DNA of 56,008 bases from Lachnospiraceae bacterium (GCA_015057055.1 SVFE01000009.1:1-56008); one strand, 5' to 3'. Shown: positions 1-9,222, counted from the stretch's first letter. Notes: a model not told the origin generated them from the sequence alone. Made by a program: numbers and translations.

Positions 1-624
1 ACGGCAGATTATGTGTTATATGAGCAAATTAAACAGAAAAAGACCGGTGTTAAGATTGCAAAGGAAATTATCAAAAACGAAGCAGAGTTGATGAATCGTT
101 ATACGACAGACCATAATTTCCGGGTTGCATTTTCGGCCAAGGAAAAGCGGCTTAGTGAACTTGTTTTTGAAATTTTGGAAAATGCCCGGGATGTGGATAG
201 AGCAGTAAATGCTGTTCTCGCGTTGGTGGGAGATAAAAAGAAATTGTCCCGTATCACGATTATGAGAAAAAAAGAGGACAAGATGTATGTGGCAAAACAA
301 TGGGTTGCCAGGGGGCAACAGGAAAATAAGAATGTGGATGTCGCTGCATTTATGGAGTTCCATCAGAAACACAGGGAGAACCTGGAAGAAAATGGAATGG
401 GTGTGATTAATTCCAAAACCATGGAAATGTACAAGGAAGTATCGGAAGAAAGCCTTTTGGGCGGAAATGCAAAATCCATGATTTATTGTCACATAATGCA
501 ATATGGTGAGGAAGTCGGTTTGATTGCTTATGTGGATTGCGAAAAAGAACGGGAATGGAAGGATAAAGATTTCAAAGGATTCCGTACGATTACGCGTTTG
601 ATAGGGGCGTATTTGGACCGGTAA
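1..624 (+). CDS. C-terminal part of a GAF-like sensor protein (5' end outside window)
   Basis: The reading frame is open from base 1 to the TAA at 622-624, so the gene begins upstream of the window and only about 207 residues are visible. The first residues (ADYVLYEQIKQKKTG) resemble the tail of a GGDEF domain. They are followed by a helical linker and a region of about 120 residues with the alternating strand and helix pattern of a GAF domain (VLALVGDKKKLSRITIMRKK ... VGLIAYVDCEKEREWKDKDF). A GGDEF-GAF signalling protein is therefore plausible, but the catalytic part cannot be seen. No terminator is evident right after it; the next 130 bp are AT-rich. Confidence 0.5.
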   Translation, partial: TADYVLYEQIKQKKTGVKIAKEIIKNEAELMNRYTTDHNFRVAFSAKEKRLSELVFEILENARDVDRAVNAVLALVGDKKKLSRITIMRKKEDKMYVAKQWVARGQQENKNVDVAAFMEFHQKHRENLEENGMGVINSKTMEMYKEVSEESLLGGNAKSMIYCHIMQYGEEVGLIAYVDCEKEREWKDKDFKGFRTITRLIGAYLDR

Positions 625-750
625 ACGGTCGGATTATGACGAATTTGCAGGATTTCCTTCATATTTTGCGTTATGTAAAGCGAAATAAATTCTTCGATTC
701 ATTTTATGTAAATTATAAACATAATATGACAACGATACCATATATTGAGT

Positions 751-797
751 GAAAAAGAAAAGCTGCCAACCAGATGTTGTATCTGGCTGACAGCTTT
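751..797 (-). terminator. Rho-independent terminator of the VirD4-like operon
   Basis: Arms 759-775 and 781-797 form a 17-bp stem with two wobble pairs and a 5-nt loop. On the minus strand the stem is followed by a TTTTCTTTTT tract. It lies about 60 bp past the stop codon of the VirD4-like gene. The rest of 625-858 shows no gene. Confidence 0.8.
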
Positions 798-858
798 GTC
801 ATTGTAGTTATTATTGATGTGATTTGGTATCCCGGATAATTTCTCCGGCCCCATATGC

Positions 859-2355
859 TTAGTCCGGATGAGAGAAGGGTACACCTTCCGGAGCAAACGC
901 AAACTTGGTTGTAAACTTAACAACGTCGAAAGTAGGCGGATGGGGAATATCAATAGGCGGAATAGGAATTACCCGATAATTTGCAAAGTCGGGATATTCA
1001 TCGATATCTGCCATATAGGTGATGAACGGATACTGACGTCCGTGCAATATCAAACACTCACCCTTTTGTTTGTTAAATCGCTGCAATTCTGTAACAGAGA
1101 TAAGGCGTCGTTTCTCAGCACCGCCGGGGCCCCAAGCGTCGATTTCGCCGCATAGGAAGCTGATTTCGTTCAAAAGATCTCGTTCACGGGAAGTTAAGAA
1201 AATCCAGTTATCGCAGTTACCCTTAATGGTATCGGCATCTTCTCCGTATCGTCCCTTCAACTGGTGAATACTCTGTGCTACCAGATAGAATCTCATGTTT
1301 CGGCTTCGTGCAGCAGAAATCATGGAAGGCATATCCGGAATCTTCGGAATGTTACAGAACTCGTCCAGTACGAAGTTTACTCGAATCGGAAGAGAAAGTG
1401 TTGCCTGTCTCTGCGCTTCACCGATAAGGATTTCATATACCTGCTTGATGAACATGGTTACGAGGAAGTGACAGGTTGTTTTTTCATCGGGTACGATGAT
1501 GTAAACAGCGGTCTTTTCGTGACCAAACAAGCGGATATCAAAGGTATTGGAACAGAGCATGTCTGTTAATCGTTTGTTCATGTTGAAGATGTTAACCATA
1601 CCGTAAAGTACTGTCATGATAGAGGAAATGGTCTTTTCATTTTCTCCAAGCAAAGTACCTTTAAACAACATACCGATGGTGTTCTGGTTGTTCATCTTTC
1701 CGGCAAGAGTCTTTAGAGATTCCAAACTGGACTGGGAACAAAGGGCAGTAAGGCTTCGAAGGTTAACTGCGTTTTCTGCTGCAGCTGCTTCAAAGAGCAA
1801 ATACATATTTGCGGTAAGAAGACCTTCTGCCATCATCGGGTAGAGCAAGTCAGAGGAATTTTCCTTCTGGGGTGCAGCAAGTGTTGCCGCAAGGTCGTTT
1901 ACCAAGTTGTTGGCCTCGTCTTTTCGACCTGTTTTGTAATATTCAAAAGGAAGTGCAAGAGGATCCCACATGTCTCCGTATCCAATATCACGGAAGTTGA
2001 GGACAACTACTTTATATCCTTTTTCCTTAGCAAATCCTGCGGTACGAACATAGAGCTCGGCCTTCGGGTCAGTTACGACGAAGGATTCGCCGGCACGAAT
2101 GAACATATTAATTGTCGGCATACAGAACAAACGAGTTTTCTTGGAACCGGTTGCACCGAAAATCAGTGTATGGGTATCCTGACCATCCAGGTATGCGGTG
2201 TGTCCGTCTGACATAACCGGAATACCGCCGGTAGGATAGTTGGGAGCGGACAAATTAACCTTTGTAGCGGAATTCTGAATTTCTTCTACACTGGCCCAAC
2301 GGGTTTGTCCGGTATTACTTTTATATCTTGTATTTTTTATCTGGTTACTGCTCAT
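859..2355 (-). CDS. Soluble VirD4/TraG-like ATPase (type IV coupling protein family)
   Basis: 498 residues resembling the ATPase core of VirD4/TraG coupling proteins, which move DNA or protein substrates into type IV secretion channels. Visible motifs are a P-loop at residues 67-74 (GATGSKKT, with Lys where the second conserved Gly is usual), the following TRLFCMPT, the DPKAELY strand, a Walker B (NFVLDEFCNIP) and the SAARSRNMRFYLVAQS helix typical of the family. The usual two N-terminal membrane helices are absent, so the protein looks cytosolic. The start has an AAGGAGG site. It is the second gene of a two-gene operon, 15 bp after a degenerate AAA+ gene. No relaxase or channel genes are in the window, so a role in conjugation is not supported; the substrate is unknown. 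Confidence 0.8.
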   Translation of the reverse strand: MSSNQIKNTRYKSNTGQTRWASVEEIQNSATKVNLSAPNYPTGGIPVMSDGHTAYLDGQDTHTLIFGATGSKKTRLFCMPTINMFIRAGESFVVTDPKAELYVRTAGFAKEKGYKVVVLNFRDIGYGDMWDPLALPFEYYKTGRKDEANNLVNDLAATLAAPQKENSSDLLYPMMAEGLLTANMYLLFEAAAAENAVNLRSLTALCSQSSLESLKTLAGKMNNQNTIGMLFKGTLLGENEKTISSIMTVLYGMVNIFNMNKRLTDMLCSNTFDIRLFGHEKTAVYIIVPDEKTTCHFLVTMFIKQVYEILIGEAQRQATLSLPIRVNFVLDEFCNIPKIPDMPSMISAARSRNMRFYLVAQSIHQLKGRYGEDADTIKGNCDNWIFLTSRERDLLNEISFLCGEIDAWGPGGAEKRRLISVTELQRFNKQKGECLILHGRQYPFITYMADIDEYPDFANYRVIPIPPIDIPHPPTFDVVKFTTKFAFAPEGVPFSHPD

Positions 2356-2370
2356 TTCAAAGAATCCTCC

Positions 2371-3237
2371 TTACTGATTGATATACTGTGAAGTAAATAC
2401 ACGGGTATTGTTCTGAATAAGCTCGGAAACATACATTCCATCCGGAGCAAATGCACTGATCATACCCTTTGTTACGATTCCGTCATAAGGAGGGGTGGAA
2501 GTATATACCGAGTATACGATATCTTCCGCAAGTCGATCCAGCATCTGATAACCTGCAAAATACTTGTCTTCGCGCAATTTGTTTACCGCTGAAATAACCA
2601 TTTCTTCTGCTTCCGGGTCAAGATTCAGTCCGTACTCGGAAATTTCTTTCTTAATATAAGAACCTAATTCCTCCGAATCCGGGAGGTTCATTTCGATAAC
2701 TTCCAAACGGAAGAAAAGAACGAGAACCTGCATCAGTTTTTCTACTTCACCGGGATCGTAGTTATGTATATTAAAGATAAACATAATGTCATCTTCCATG
2801 GAAGAAAGGAACTTCAAAACTTCGATGAAGTTGTCTTCGTAAAAATGTCCGATCCATTCGTTAAAGTCGATGGATAAAATACCACGGTATTCGCTACGGA
2901 ACCCTGCTGCATCTCGGATTTTTTCTGCGATTTTTGCAATTTCAACAAATTTCTCGTCCGGAGCAACGTATTCGAGATAGTATTCAAAATATTTTACATT
3001 ACCATAAAAGTCGATGAGATTCCCCGCCCGATCGAGATAGTTGGTAAGGAGCTTAAGGAGGCCGGAACGGTCAATCCCGTTGTCGGAAACCCATAATAAA
3101 TCAGGGAGAACCAAGCCTGCTTTCGCTTTAAATTTTGTACTGTTGTCGCTGAATCTCTGCCAGCGTTCTATGACGTCTTTGAAATTGTTCATACCGTTTA
3201 ACGCCATAATTTGGTCGTAATAAACACTTTGTGACAT
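2371..3237 (-). CDS. Degenerate AAA+ (SpoVK/CbbX-like) protein
   Basis: 288 residues from the ATG at 3237, chosen because GGAAAGGTGGG precedes it; an in-frame ATG at 3258 has no such site. Order and spacing match a SpoVK/CbbX-type AAA+ module: an N-terminal helix, a strand where the P-loop should be (LLWVSDNGIDRSGLLKLL, no GxxxxGKT), a Walker B-like strand (GILSIDFNEW, without the Glu), a sensor-1-like strand (MFIFNIHNYD), then LPDSEEL and a helical lid (GYQMLDRLAEDIVYS). ATP binding is probably lost. It is transcribed just ahead of the VirD4-like ATPase, so the two probably act together, the degenerate protein as a scaffold or regulator. The family assignment is by eye and needs a profile search. 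Confidence 0.55.
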   Translation of the reverse strand: MSQSVYYDQIMALNGMNNFKDVIERWQRFSDNSTKFKAKAGLVLPDLLWVSDNGIDRSGLLKLLTNYLDRAGNLIDFYGNVKYFEYYLEYVAPDEKFVEIAKIAEKIRDAAGFRSEYRGILSIDFNEWIGHFYEDNFIEVLKFLSSMEDDIMFIFNIHNYDPGEVEKLMQVLVLFFRLEVIEMNLPDSEELGSYIKKEISEYGLNLDPEAEEMVISAVNKLREDKYFAGYQMLDRLAEDIVYSVYTSTPPYDGIVTKGMISAFAPDGMYVSELIQNNTRVFTSQYINQ

Positions 3238-3281
3238 TATCTTAGCCCACCTTTCCATAAATATAAATGCCTCTGTTCCTT

Positions 3282-3290
3282 ATTATAACA
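3282..3290 (-). promoter_or_regulatory. Extended -10 promoter for the degenerate AAA+/VirD4 operon
   Basis: On the minus strand TGTTATAAT forms an extended -10 element about 45 bp ahead of the chosen start codon. The -35 region is weak. Confidence 0.5.
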
Positions 3291-3385
3291 GAAATAGTCT
3301 TTATTGACTATAAAAATATGCAGTTAGTTTGAAGATTTTGGTGATTTTGCCAAAAGAATGAAAAAGAACCTAGACAAATAGACAA

Positions 3386-3421
3386 CAAAGAAAAAGGAGC
3401 CTTGATTTTCATCAAAGCTCC
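3386..3421 (-). terminator. Terminator of tRNA-Arg
   Basis: Arms 3396-3406 and 3411-3421 form an 11-bp stem with a 4-nt loop; on the minus strand it runs into TTTTTCTTTG just after the tRNA. Confidence 0.85.
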
Positions 3422-3422
3422 A

Positions 3423-3496
3423 TGTGCGCGACAGGATTCGAACCCACGACCTTCTGGTCCGTAGCCAGACGCTCTATCCAGCTGAGCTACGCGCAC
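3423..3496 (-). tRNA. tRNA-Arg (anticodon ACG)
   Basis: A full cloverleaf on the minus strand: acceptor GTGCGCG/CGCGCAC, D arm, anticodon stem TCTGG/CCAGA with loop CTACGGA giving anticodon ACG, and a TTCGAAT T-loop. The T stem is rich in G-U pairs. The discriminator is A and CCA is not encoded. Anticodon ACG would be edited to ICG and read CGU/CGC/CGA. A short reading frame on the same strand, in the usual MRVAQLDRASGYGPEGRG form, is a translation of the tRNA and not a gene. Confidence 0.95.
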
Positions 3497-3642
3497 GCAG
3501 TACGTCTTTCAACGTCCATTTAGTAGAATAGCATAGTCACTTAGAAATGTCAAATAGAATTTTTTATAAAATAAAATTGCCCGGGAGAAAAAAATGGGAT
3601 AGAATGATGGAAGAGAAAAATGATATAAAAAAGAGGGCAGCA

Positions 3643-4500
3643 ATGAAAATTACGGTTTTGGCAGAAAATGATTCCGGTGTCGGTCCGGACGGAGCACTTC
3701 TGGAGGGCGAACACGGCCTAAGTTTCTTTTTGGAAACAAAAGAAGAATGTATCCTGTTGGATACCGGAAAAGGAAGTTTGTTTTATGAAAATGCAAGAAA
3801 GTTAAATATAGATTTAAGAAAAGCAAAAACGATTGTTTTATCTCATGGACACTATGATCACGGCGGCGGATTGGAGACGGCTTTGGAAGTGATTCCGGAG
3901 GGTGTTGTGTATGCCAGAGAAAACGTATTTGGACAATGGTATTCGTTTCGAGGAGGCGATGAGCGGTATATCGGTTTGAATCCGAAACTGCTAGAAAAAT
4001 ACGGGAGCCGTTTTGTGCTTATAAAAGAAAAAAAGATGCAAATTGCAGAGGGAATCTATCTTCTTGCGCATCGGGACGGTGACTATTCGTATTATGCAGA
4101 AACCGCGGCATTATATGAAAAGACGAAGCTGGGGTTCGTGCCGGATGGTTTTACCCATGAGCACAGCCTGATTATTTCTACCGCGAAAGGACTCGTGGTG
4201 TTTAACAGTTGTTCTCACGTCGGAATTGTAAATGTTATCCGCGATGTTCAGGAGGCGTTTGCAAAAGAAAAAATTTATGCGGTTCTGGGTGGGTTTCATT
4301 TCCTTGGAAAAGAGCCGGAGAAGTGCGCCTATAGCCGAGAAGAGGTTCGTGAAATTGCGGATTATGTGATTGCATCCGAGATTGCTAAGGTATATACGGG
4401 ACATTGCACGGGCAAAGAAGGATTCGGCTGGCTGAAGGATTTTTTGGGAGCGCGTATAGAAGATTTTCCCACTGGAAAGATTATAGAAATAAAAGAGTAA
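3643..4500 (+). CDS. Metallo-beta-lactamase fold hydrolase
   Basis: 285 residues from the ATG at 3643, chosen because the protein starts MKITVLAEND and GAGGGCA lies just upstream; an ATG at 3547 in the same frame adds a lysine-rich extension with no good ribosome site. The metal-binding signature HGHYDHGGG is at residues 68-76, and later His residues (GFTHEHSL, SCSHVGI, GGFHFLG, TGHCTG) complete the di-metal site. The overall form matches the COG1237 group, often named after dihydropterin ribofuranosylaminobenzene phosphate synthase, but the true substrate in Firmicutes is unknown. It is cytosolic. It is followed 18 bp later by a thioesterase gene, probably the same transcript. Confidence 0.85.
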   Translation: MKITVLAENDSGVGPDGALLEGEHGLSFFLETKEECILLDTGKGSLFYENARKLNIDLRKAKTIVLSHGHYDHGGGLETALEVIPEGVVYARENVFGQWYSFRGGDERYIGLNPKLLEKYGSRFVLIKEKKMQIAEGIYLLAHRDGDYSYYAETAALYEKTKLGFVPDGFTHEHSLIISTAKGLVVFNSCSHVGIVNVIRDVQEAFAKEKIYAVLGGFHFLGKEPEKCAYSREEVREIADYVIASEIAKVYTGHCTGKEGFGWLKDFLGARIEDFPTGKIIEIKE

Positions 4501-4518
4501 ATTTGGGAGATGTGACAG

Positions 4519-4965
4519 ATGGAAAAAAAGACAACAGAGGATTTTTCGTTGCGATACGGAAGTGCAAAAGCTGCGGATATTGCTGAGATAAATGCAGATT
4601 TTTTAAAGCAAAACGGCTATATTGCCAAAAACGGAATTGAGCTTACGGAACTTTCCGAAGGATATGCCAAAGGAAGGATGAAGTTGGATGATTCTTCGAA
4701 TAATCCCTATGGTTATGTCCACGGCGGATGTATCTTTACTTTGGCGGACACCGTGGGAGGCAGTGCGGCTTTAACGTTTGGCGGTGCGGTAACAACCCTT
4801 TCTGCGGAGATTCATTATCTGAATCCGGCGAAAAGTACGGATTATCTTGAGGCACAGGCAAATGTTATCAAAAACGGAAAGAAAACAGCGGTCCTGGAAG
4901 CAAAAATTACGGATGCCGAGGGGGAAAATATAGCTTTGGTGACCCTGACATTTTTTAAACTCTAA
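4519..4965 (+). CDS. PaaI-family hotdog thioesterase
   Basis: 148 residues with the hotdog-fold acyl-CoA thioesterase pattern: NPYGYVHGGCIFTLADTVGGSAA contains the HGG(x)3 region and the catalytic-helix Asp, followed by strands TTLSAEIHYLNPAKS and LEAQANVIKNGKKTAVLEAKITD. Members hydrolyse aryl- or acyl-CoA thioesters in the cytosol, working as tetramers; the substrate cannot be read from sequence. The start ATG has GGAGATG upstream. It probably shares a transcript with the preceding metallo-beta-lactamase fold gene. Confidence 0.85.
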   Translation: MEKKTTEDFSLRYGSAKAADIAEINADFLKQNGYIAKNGIELTELSEGYAKGRMKLDDSSNNPYGYVHGGCIFTLADTVGGSAALTFGGAVTTLSAEIHYLNPAKSTDYLEAQANVIKNGKKTAVLEAKITDAEGENIALVTLTFFKL

Positions 4966-5011
4966 TGCCAGATTGTGGCGACGCATAAAACAGTTTTATA
5001 AAAGCCGCTTC

Positions 5012-5041
5012 TTGACACCGGCCCGGGGGAAAATTTATAAT
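5012..5041 (+). promoter_or_regulatory. Sigma-A type promoter ahead of the nucleoid-associated protein gene
   Basis: TTGACA at 5012-5017 and TATAAT at 5036-5041 are separated by 18 bp. Transcription would begin near 5048, only a few bases before an ATG at 5055, which favours the later start at 5094. Confidence 0.75.
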
Positions 5042-5093
5042 AACAAAAGAAGAAATGTCGGACAAGACGACGTTGGAAAGGTACGGAATAGCG

Positions 5094-6089
5094 ATGCATA
5101 AATCAAAAGTGGAATTGCAAAGGTGTTTTATCAGCTCCATTGATGCGACGAAAGACTTTGTGGATTATAATGAATATATTATGGATATTGAAGGCGAGTT
5201 GTGCCAATACATAATGCAGCTTTTCACACACAATTATGACAGTATTGCCGCAAAAAAATGTTCCTTTGGCGACGACTCCTTTTTGGCGGGTATTTTGCCG
5301 GAGAATGCAGAAGGATTTGACGCGTTTGTCGATGTGATTACGGATGAGATGCATACCTTAATCGGAAAGACGGTGGATTTACAGTCCGGTAGCGGGCTTT
5401 TTGTATGGGCGCTGGTGGAAGAACAGCCGGTCATTGCCTTCTTTAAATTGAATTACCAGTCCAGATTTTCCTGCGTGGTGGAAGATGACGGAAGTGTCAG
5501 CTGGAAGAAAACCATGCGTCTTTTGCCGACTTCTGCCCAGAAAGAGTATGATTTTTTCTTTATCAACATTTATGAAAAAAAGGCATGGATGTCAGATTAC
5601 AAATGCCATTTGGACGGAAAAGTCATCAATTACATGGCAGATGAAATATTAAAGATTGAACTTACTCCTTCCGAGAAGGAGATGGTATCGGTGATTGAGA
5701 CCGCCGTTCTGGATACGATTAAAGAATGTTATAAAAAGGAAGCACCCCAGAAAGTATTTGAATATCGCCAGTCTCTGGCTTCCGAAGTGCAGGATTACGG
5801 CAATATCAGTGCCGTAAATATGGAACGGACGGTATTTGCGGATAATGAAGAGGCAAAAGAGGTTTACCGGGAAAAGATGGAGGAATTGCAGATTCCGAAA
5901 AAACCCATTGAGGTAGGCAAGAAGACCCAGAGAAAGCTCAATAAAAAGCAGAAAATCGTTACAGAGAACGGGATTGAGATTCTGGTACCCATTGAGTATC
6001 TGGAGGATAAGGAAGTATTTGAATACCGACAGGAAGAGACCGGAAGCGTCTCCATTGTAATAAAAGATGTTAAAGGAAATTTGAAATAA
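5094..6089 (+). CDS. 37-kDa nucleoid-associated protein (NdpA/YejK family)
   Basis: 331 residues from the ATG at 5094. An in-frame ATG at 5055 would give a leader of only about 7 nt after the predicted promoter. The pattern fits the NdpA family: an N-terminal segment with acidic helix (FVDYNEYIMDIEGELCQYI), a central barrel-like part (FFFINIYEKKAWMSDYKCHLDGKVINYMADEILK), then a helical part and the C-terminal GIEILVPIEYLEDKEVFEYRQ strand pair. Family proteins bind the nucleoid, but their function is poorly defined, and the family is best known in proteobacteria. The next gene, yqeY, lies 18 bp downstream and is probably cotranscribed. Confidence 0.7.
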   Translation: MHKSKVELQRCFISSIDATKDFVDYNEYIMDIEGELCQYIMQLFTHNYDSIAAKKCSFGDDSFLAGILPENAEGFDAFVDVITDEMHTLIGKTVDLQSGSGLFVWALVEEQPVIAFFKLNYQSRFSCVVEDDGSVSWKKTMRLLPTSAQKEYDFFFINIYEKKAWMSDYKCHLDGKVINYMADEILKIELTPSEKEMVSVIETAVLDTIKECYKKEAPQKVFEYRQSLASEVQDYGNISAVNMERTVFADNEEAKEVYREKMEELQIPKKPIEVGKKTQRKLNKKQKIVTENGIEILVPIEYLEDKEVFEYRQEETGSVSIVIKDVKGNLK

Positions 6090-6107
6090 AAAAAGGAGGA
6101 TAATCCT

Positions 6108-6545
6108 ATGCAGATGGAAGTATTACAAAAAGACATGATTGCAGCTATGAAGGCGAAAGATAAGGCGCGCAAAGATGCCATTTCGTCGCTGGTATCGGCG
6201 GTAAAGAAGGTTGCCATTGATGAAGGCTGCCGGGATAATATTCCGGAAGAGCTTACCGACCGGGTGATTTTGAAGGAACTGAAAACGGTGAAGGAACAGA
6301 TTGATACTTGCCCGGCAGAACGTGAAGATTTAAAGAGCGAGTATCAGTTCCGCTATGAAGTGATTTCCGAATATGCACCCAAGATGCTTTCGGAAGAAGA
6401 AGTAGAGAGTATCATCAAAGAAAAATTTGCGGATGTTGTTGCCACCAAAAACAAAGGTCAGATTATGAAAGCCGTAATGGCAGAATTGAAAGGAAAGGCC
6501 GACGGAAAGGTAATTAACCAGGTGGTTGCAAAACTTTGCTCGTAA
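6108..6545 (+). CDS. yqeY: YqeY/GatB-tail domain protein
   Basis: 145 residues, almost all helical, of the YqeY family. This family matches the C-terminal tRNA-binding tail of the GatB amidotransferase subunit. Typical features are MKAKDKARKDAISSLVSAVKKVAIDE at the N terminus, PEELTDRVILKELKTVKEQID in the middle and NKGQIMKAVMAELKGKADGKVINQVV at the end. The role is probably in tRNA-dependent amidation or tRNA binding, but it is not proven. A strong AAAAGGAGGA site precedes the ATG. Confidence 0.9.
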   Translation: MQMEVLQKDMIAAMKAKDKARKDAISSLVSAVKKVAIDEGCRDNIPEELTDRVILKELKTVKEQIDTCPAEREDLKSEYQFRYEVISEYAPKMLSEEEVESIIKEKFADVVATKNKGQIMKAVMAELKGKADGKVINQVVAKLCS

Positions 6546-6597
6546 AATAGAGTGAAATCAAACTACAACGATAATAGATAATAATAGTAACGATGAA

Positions 6598-6636
6598 AAA
6601 AGGATGCCCTTCTTTGGAAGGACATCCTTAATTTTT
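6598..6636. terminator. Bidirectional terminator between yqeY and cellobiose phosphorylase
   Basis: Arms 6600-6612 and 6617-6629 form a 13-bp stem with a TTTG loop and one mismatch. AATTTTTA follows on the plus strand and TTTTTCATC on the minus strand, so it can end both convergent genes. Confidence 0.9.
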
Positions 6637-6647
6637 ATGGTTTTAAA

Positions 6648-9083
6648 TTAGCCCATGGTTACAACTACGTTGTATTCTGTCTGGCCTTTTACGTAAGGAA
6701 CTACGCAACCCTCTACTGCCTGACCGTTTACAGTCATGCTGACAACGCCTTTTTCTACGTTGTTCGGGTTCTTAACTTCGATGTTGTAGATACCTTCACG
6801 GAAAGCTCTCTTAACCTTGAAGTCACCAAATCCCTTCGGTACACAAGGATCAATGGAAAGACCCTGGTGGGTAGGATATACACCTAAGATGTACTGGGAG
6901 ATGTTTACAAAGGTCCAAGCTGCAGTACCGGTAAGCCAAGAGTTCTTAGCTTCGCCGTGGAATTTCGCATCACGGCCGGCAATCATCTGAGCGTAGCAGT
7001 AAGGTTCTGTTCTGTGAATCTCACTGAATTCTTCGCAGTATGCAGGACAGGTTTTCTTGTAAATCTCGAATGCTCTGTCACCACGTCCGATAACGGTTTC
7101 AGCGATGGAAACCCAAGGATTGTTGTGGCAGAAGATACCTGCGTTCTCTTTGTATCCGGGCGGATAAGAAGAAACTTCACCAAGCTCTAAGTGATACTTG
7201 GTATAAGCAGGCTGAAGAATCATAATACCGTAGTCGGTATCCAATCTTTCTTTTACGCTGTCGAGCGCCTGTTTTGCTTTTCCTTCTTTTACACCAACAC
7301 CTGCAAGAACACAGAATCCCTGAGGCTCGATGAAAATCTGACCTTCTTCACATTCTTTGGAACCAACTTTGTTTCCGTAGTGGTCGTAAGCACGAACGAA
7401 CCATTCGCCGTCCCAACCGGTATCAAGAAGTGCATCATAAATCTTCTGAACTTCTGCACGTGCACGGTCAGCTTCGGCCTGATCGCCTCTTAATTCGCAA
7501 AGCTGTGCATATTCTTCACCGTATTTAACAAACATACCACCGATAAATACAGATTCTGCATTAGGACCTTCGGAAGGACCAAATGTCTGGAAGGACTCAC
7601 CGGGATGCTCAGAGAAGCAGTTCAGGTTCAAACAGTCATTCCAGTCTGCACGACCGATCAAAGGAAGGTTGTGAGGTCCTTTGTGATTTACGATGTAATC
7701 GAAGGATCTCTTAAGGTGCTCAAGAAGAGGCTGCGCCTTGCTTTCGTCATTATCAAAAGGAACCATCTCATCAAGGATAGAGAAGTCACCGGATTCACGG
7801 ATGTATGCGCTGGTACCGCCGATTAACCAAAGAGGGTCATCGTTGAAACCGGAACCGATATCGGAGTTACCGCGTTTGGTAAGCGGCTGATACTGATGGT
7901 ATGCAGAACCGTCTTCAAACTGAGTAGAAGCGATATCAATAATACGCTGTTTTGCTCTTTCCGGAATAAGGTGTACGAAACCAAGAAGGTCCTGACAGGA
8001 GTCACGGAATCCCATACCACGGCCGATACCGGATTCGTAGTAAGAAGCGGAACGGCTCATGTTGAAGGTTACCATACACTGATACTGATTCCAGATGTTA
8101 ACCATACGATTTACTTTGTCGTTGGAAGATTCCACTGTGTATTTGGAAAGGAGATTCTTCCAGTAGGTCTGAAGTTCTGCAAATGCTTTCTCTACATCTG
8201 CATCGCTCTGGTATTTTGCAAGCATAGCGTTAGCAGGTGCTTTGTTTACGATGCCGGGTTTTTCCCATTTCTCTTCCTGAGGGTTCTCGCAGTAACCGAG
8301 AACGAATACGAAGGATTTGGTCTCGCCGGGCTGCAAGGTAACGTTGATCTGGTGAGAAGCAATGGGGAACCATCCGCTGGCTACAGAGTTTGTACAAGCG
8401 CCGGCTTTTACTGCTTCGGGATCATCCGCACCGTTGTAGAATCCGAGGAATTTTTCACGGCTGGTATCGTATCCGTCAATCTTGGTATTTACGGAATAGA
8501 TCGCGTAGTGATTACGTCTTTCACGATATTCTGTTTTGTGGAAGATGGTAGAATCTACGATTTCCACTTCACCGGTACTTAAGTTTCTCTGGAAGTTACG
8601 GGAATCGTCATCTGCATTCCACAAACACCATTCTACGTAAGAGTAAAGCTGAATGTTCTTTACGCTGTCAGAAGTGTTGGTCAATTTAATCTGTGACAAT
8701 TCACAGGTATCGTTCATGGGAACGAAGGTAAGAACCTTAGCTTCCACGTTGTTTTTCTTAGAAGCCCATTTGCTGTATCCGATACCGTGACGGCATTCGT
8801 AAGAATCAAGTTCCGTCTTGGTAGGCTGCCAACCGGGGTTCCAGATGGTATCTCCATCTTTTATGTAAAAATATTTACCGTTGGTGTCATAAGGAACATC
8901 GTTATAACGATAACGAGTCATACGAAGTAATTTTGCATCCTTATAGAATGTGTAACCGCCGCATGTGTTGGAAATCAATGTAAAGAAATCATTGCATCCA
9001 AGGTAGTTAATCCAAGGAAGCGGGGTTTTGGGGGTTGTAATGACGTATTCCTGATTGGCGTCATCAAAAAAACCAAATTTCAT
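6648..9083 (-). CDS. cbpA: Cellobiose phosphorylase (GH94)
   Basis: 811 residues, the usual length of a clostridial cellobiose phosphorylase, with the same opening ([20 protein letters not shown]). The enzyme splits cellobiose with phosphate into glucose and alpha-glucose 1-phosphate in the cytosol, saving one ATP per disaccharide. Visible features are an N-terminal beta-sandwich (residues 1 to about 290), a helical linker, an (alpha/alpha)6 barrel carrying the ADWND motif with Asp480 and Asp483, one of which is the catalytic acid, and a C-terminal jelly-roll domain ([18 protein letters not shown]). The start has AAAAGGAGAAAA upstream. It is a single-gene unit with its own promoter and terminator. 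Specificity for cellobiose rather than a longer cellodextrin or laminaribiose is by resemblance. Confidence 0.92.
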   Translation of the reverse strand: MKFGFFDDANQEYVITTPKTPLPWINYLGCNDFFTLISNTCGGYTFYKDAKLLRMTRYRYNDVPYDTNGKYFYIKDGDTIWNPGWQPTKTELDSYECRHGIGYSKWASKKNNVEAKVLTFVPMNDTCELSQIKLTNTSDSVKNIQLYSYVEWCLWNADDDSRNFQRNLSTGEVEIVDSTIFHKTEYRERRNHYAIYSVNTKIDGYDTSREKFLGFYNGADDPEAVKAGACTNSVASGWFPIASHQINVTLQPGETKSFVFVLGYCENPQEEKWEKPGIVNKAPANAMLAKYQSDADVEKAFAELQTYWKNLLSKYTVESSNDKVNRMVNIWNQYQCMVTFNMSRSASYYESGIGRGMGFRDSCQDLLGFVHLIPERAKQRIIDIASTQFEDGSAYHQYQPLTKRGNSDIGSGFNDDPLWLIGGTSAYIRESGDFSILDEMVPFDNDESKAQPLLEHLKRSFDYIVNHKGPHNLPLIGRADWNDCLNLNCFSEHPGESFQTFGPSEGPNAESVFIGGMFVKYGEEYAQLCELRGDQAEADRARAEVQKIYDALLDTGWDGEWFVRAYDHYGNKVGSKECEEGQIFIEPQGFCVLAGVGVKEGKAKQALDSVKERLDTDYGIMILQPAYTKYHLELGEVSSYPPGYKENAGIFCHNNPWVSIAETVIGRGDRAFEIYKKTCPAYCEEFSEIHRTEPYCYAQMIAGRDAKFHGEAKNSWLTGTAAWTFVNISQYILGVYPTHQGLSIDPCVPKGFGDFKVKRAFREGIYNIEVKNPNNVEKGVVSMTVNGQAVEGCVVPYVKGQTEYNVVVTMG

Positions 9084-9153
9084 GCTCTTTTCTCCTTTTG
9101 ATTATAGTTTTTGCACTTTGTGATAGCCGGGATAAGAGTAAAGTCACCGGCGC

Positions 9154-9174
9154 TTCGGCACATGCCCTGCCGAA
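9154..9174. promoter_or_regulatory. Perfect 7-bp inverted repeat in the cellobiose phosphorylase leader
   Basis: TTCGGCA and TGCCGAA flank a 7-nt loop about 75 bp before the start codon, within the roughly 100-nt leader. It could be an operator or an RNA hairpin. Confidence 0.4.
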
Positions 9175-9192
9175 ATAACGTCTGTCCCATAA

Positions 9193-9221
9193 ATTATACA
9201 AAAAACAGGGGGAAATAGCAA
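9193..9221 (-). promoter_or_regulatory. Promoter of the cellobiose phosphorylase gene
   Basis: On the minus strand TTGCTA and TATAAT are separated by exactly 17 bp. The predicted leader is about 100 nt. Confidence 0.8.
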
Positions 9222-9222
9222 G

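Noticed and set aside
859-2355. Conjugative element or integrated plasmid at the left edge
   Set aside because: Only the coupling-protein-like ATPase is present; no relaxase, channel genes, integrase, repeats or attachment site could be found within the window.
3308-3496. 62-codon minus-strand reading frame beginning MRVAQLDRASGYGPEGRG
   Set aside because: It is a conceptual translation of the tRNA-Arg gene, a well-known annotation artefact.
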